NCBI GenBank assembly: GCA_037044905.1
Contig: JBAOKB010000086.1
Coordinates: forward strand, 1 to 64,000
Direction: 5' to 3'
DNA length: 64,000 nucleotides
DNA from: Hortaea werneckii
Lineage: Eukaryota; Ascomycota; Dothideomycetes; Mycosphaerellales; Teratosphaeriaceae
Under the pieces are notes generated by a model, which saw nothing but the letters and a program-made list of their open reading frames with translations, did not search any database and had not been told where the DNA came from. This document shows positions 63,101 through 64,000 of this stretch, piece by piece; the first letter of the stretch is position 1; every line of letters starts with the position of its first letter. A program made the translations under genes and the position numbers.

Positions 63101-64000
63101 TCAAGTGTTCCCCTGGTGATTGACGATGATGTCCGGAGTGTTGAAACCCCGGCTCCCATGCAGCGAATTAACAGGTTCCAGCGTCAACGGCGAAGATGAC
63201 AGACCATCCTGTGTAGAGCTCCGCTGTGGTATAAAGACTGGTGGGAGCTGACGTGGGATCTCCAGCGTATCGCTCCGGTGCCGTTGGCCCTCACGAGGTC
63301 CAGTGGTACTTCTTGCCCTTTCAATGGGATGTGCACCATTGGGCGTTGTTGAGGGCGTCCCGGTAGGTACTGACCTGATCGAGTCATCCGATGCTCTTGT
63401 GGACCCGGCGTATTTGGTCATAGTGCGATGAAGATCTTCATCTCTCCAATGCTGTCCAGGTATAGTGGGATACCTGGTAGTGCTTCGCTTGAATCCCGAG
63501 TCATCGAAATGCTTCCGCGCTGGACGCAAGAGGTCACTGAGATTTATCAATCCTTTTGCGACTTCTCGAAGTACTCTCGAGGCCAAAGTCAAGTCTCTTG
63601 GTTCTGTGGAATACATTGCTCTTCTCTCCTTCTGTACAGCATCTGCGAGGAGCACCCATACCGACCCTAGAACCGCCAAAGCAGTCCCGATAGCGGGTGC
63701 CCATTGGCCTGGGGGGACCATGGTTAGCGAACGGTCGAGGAAGCTGACCTGTCAGATAGCTTACCGACATTGGCCATAGGCTCAGTCTGATATCTCATTT
63801 GAGAACTGAAAAGGTTACGTTCACCAGCAACTAGGATAGCAAAGACGGCGCCACCGAATAAGATGATCTGCAAATACTTTCCCAGAGACTCGGATATCCT
63901 ACGTTTCTTCGAATCAGGGGCATTCCTTTTCTTTATCTGAGAATCGTTGGCAAGTCGAGTCAGCACCTCTTCGGAGAATTGGCTGTGAGCAACCCCTTCC
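63101..64000 (-). CDS. Predicted two-helix membrane protein, 5' end beyond the window
   Basis: Exon 2 covers 63101-63698. The upstream exon, from 63756 to the window edge, is open at 64000, so the start is outside. The 57-bp intron is GTAAGC...CCCCAG and splicing gives ANVGQWAPAIG. Visible features are a basic helix (KKRNAPDSKKRRISESL), one membrane segment (LQIILFGGAVFAILVAG), a second after the junction (TALAVLGSVWVLLADAV), then a long polar, Ser/Thr/Pro-rich cytosolic tail. No family is recognised. Confidence 0.6.

Noticed and set aside
1..64000. CRISPR array, bacterial operon or phage region
   Set aside because: Spliceosomal introns, a telomere and fungal proteins make this eukaryotic; the only regular repeats are telomere, TLH units and short minisatellites.
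1..64000. tRNA or rRNA genes
   Set aside because: No cloverleaf A/B-box pair or rRNA core was spotted by reading. A covariance-model scan would be needed to exclude a tRNA.

Overview
This window is the end of a chromosome of a filamentous ascomycete (Pezizomycotina; a Dothideomycete is my best guess from protein style, but it is not proven). The evidence is a TTAGGG-type telomere read as CCCTAA at the left edge, a telomere-linked RecQ-type helicase (TLH) family, RIP-type mutations, short 49-83 bp GT-AG introns and fungal gene content. The first 46 bases are not biological. They match an untrimmed Oxford Nanopore native-barcode adapter (barcode 08), so the assembly is long-read and stops at the true chromosome tip.

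Region 1 (47-23380) is subtelomere. About 125 bp of telomere repeat is followed by a near-full-length TLH pseudogene on the minus strand, transcribed toward the telomere. It is riddled with CpA-to-TpA changes that create stops. Next come a short TLH 5' fragment and four head-to-tail units of about 3.92 kb. Each unit has a TLH truncated just before the helicase motif II box plus a 577 bp upstream region. The four units look identical by eye apart from one 2-bp insertion and are untouched by RIP. Every unit ends in the telomere-like string GAGGGTAG, which is doubled at the border with unique DNA.

Region 2 (23381-30872) holds five compact genes that I cannot name. They encode a Cys-rich protein, a coiled coil, a CCCH finger, a PHD finger and a retroviral-type zinc knuckle. 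Four of them begin as two divergent pairs. Four of the five carry the same unusual 3' signature, an A-rich tract followed by CTTTTCATCAG. This is the best candidate for an undescribed gene cassette family.

Region 3 (30873-54673) has an amino-acid permease and then a complete galactosaminogalactan (GAG) exopolysaccharide cluster. Uge3 supplies UDP-GalNAc/UDP-Gal, the giant membrane protein Gt4c polymerises, Agd3 deacetylates, and Ega3 and Sph3 cleave the polymer. The cluster starts about 12 kb inside the TLH array.

Region 4 (55094-64000) is ordinary chromosome: NDC1 nucleoporin, a Pep12-like syntaxin, an EthD-domain gene with a suspicious splice acceptor, an HsbA/MP1-like secreted protein, an S1/P1 nuclease and a membrane protein cut by the window edge. 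No tRNA, rRNA or CRISPR array was recognised.
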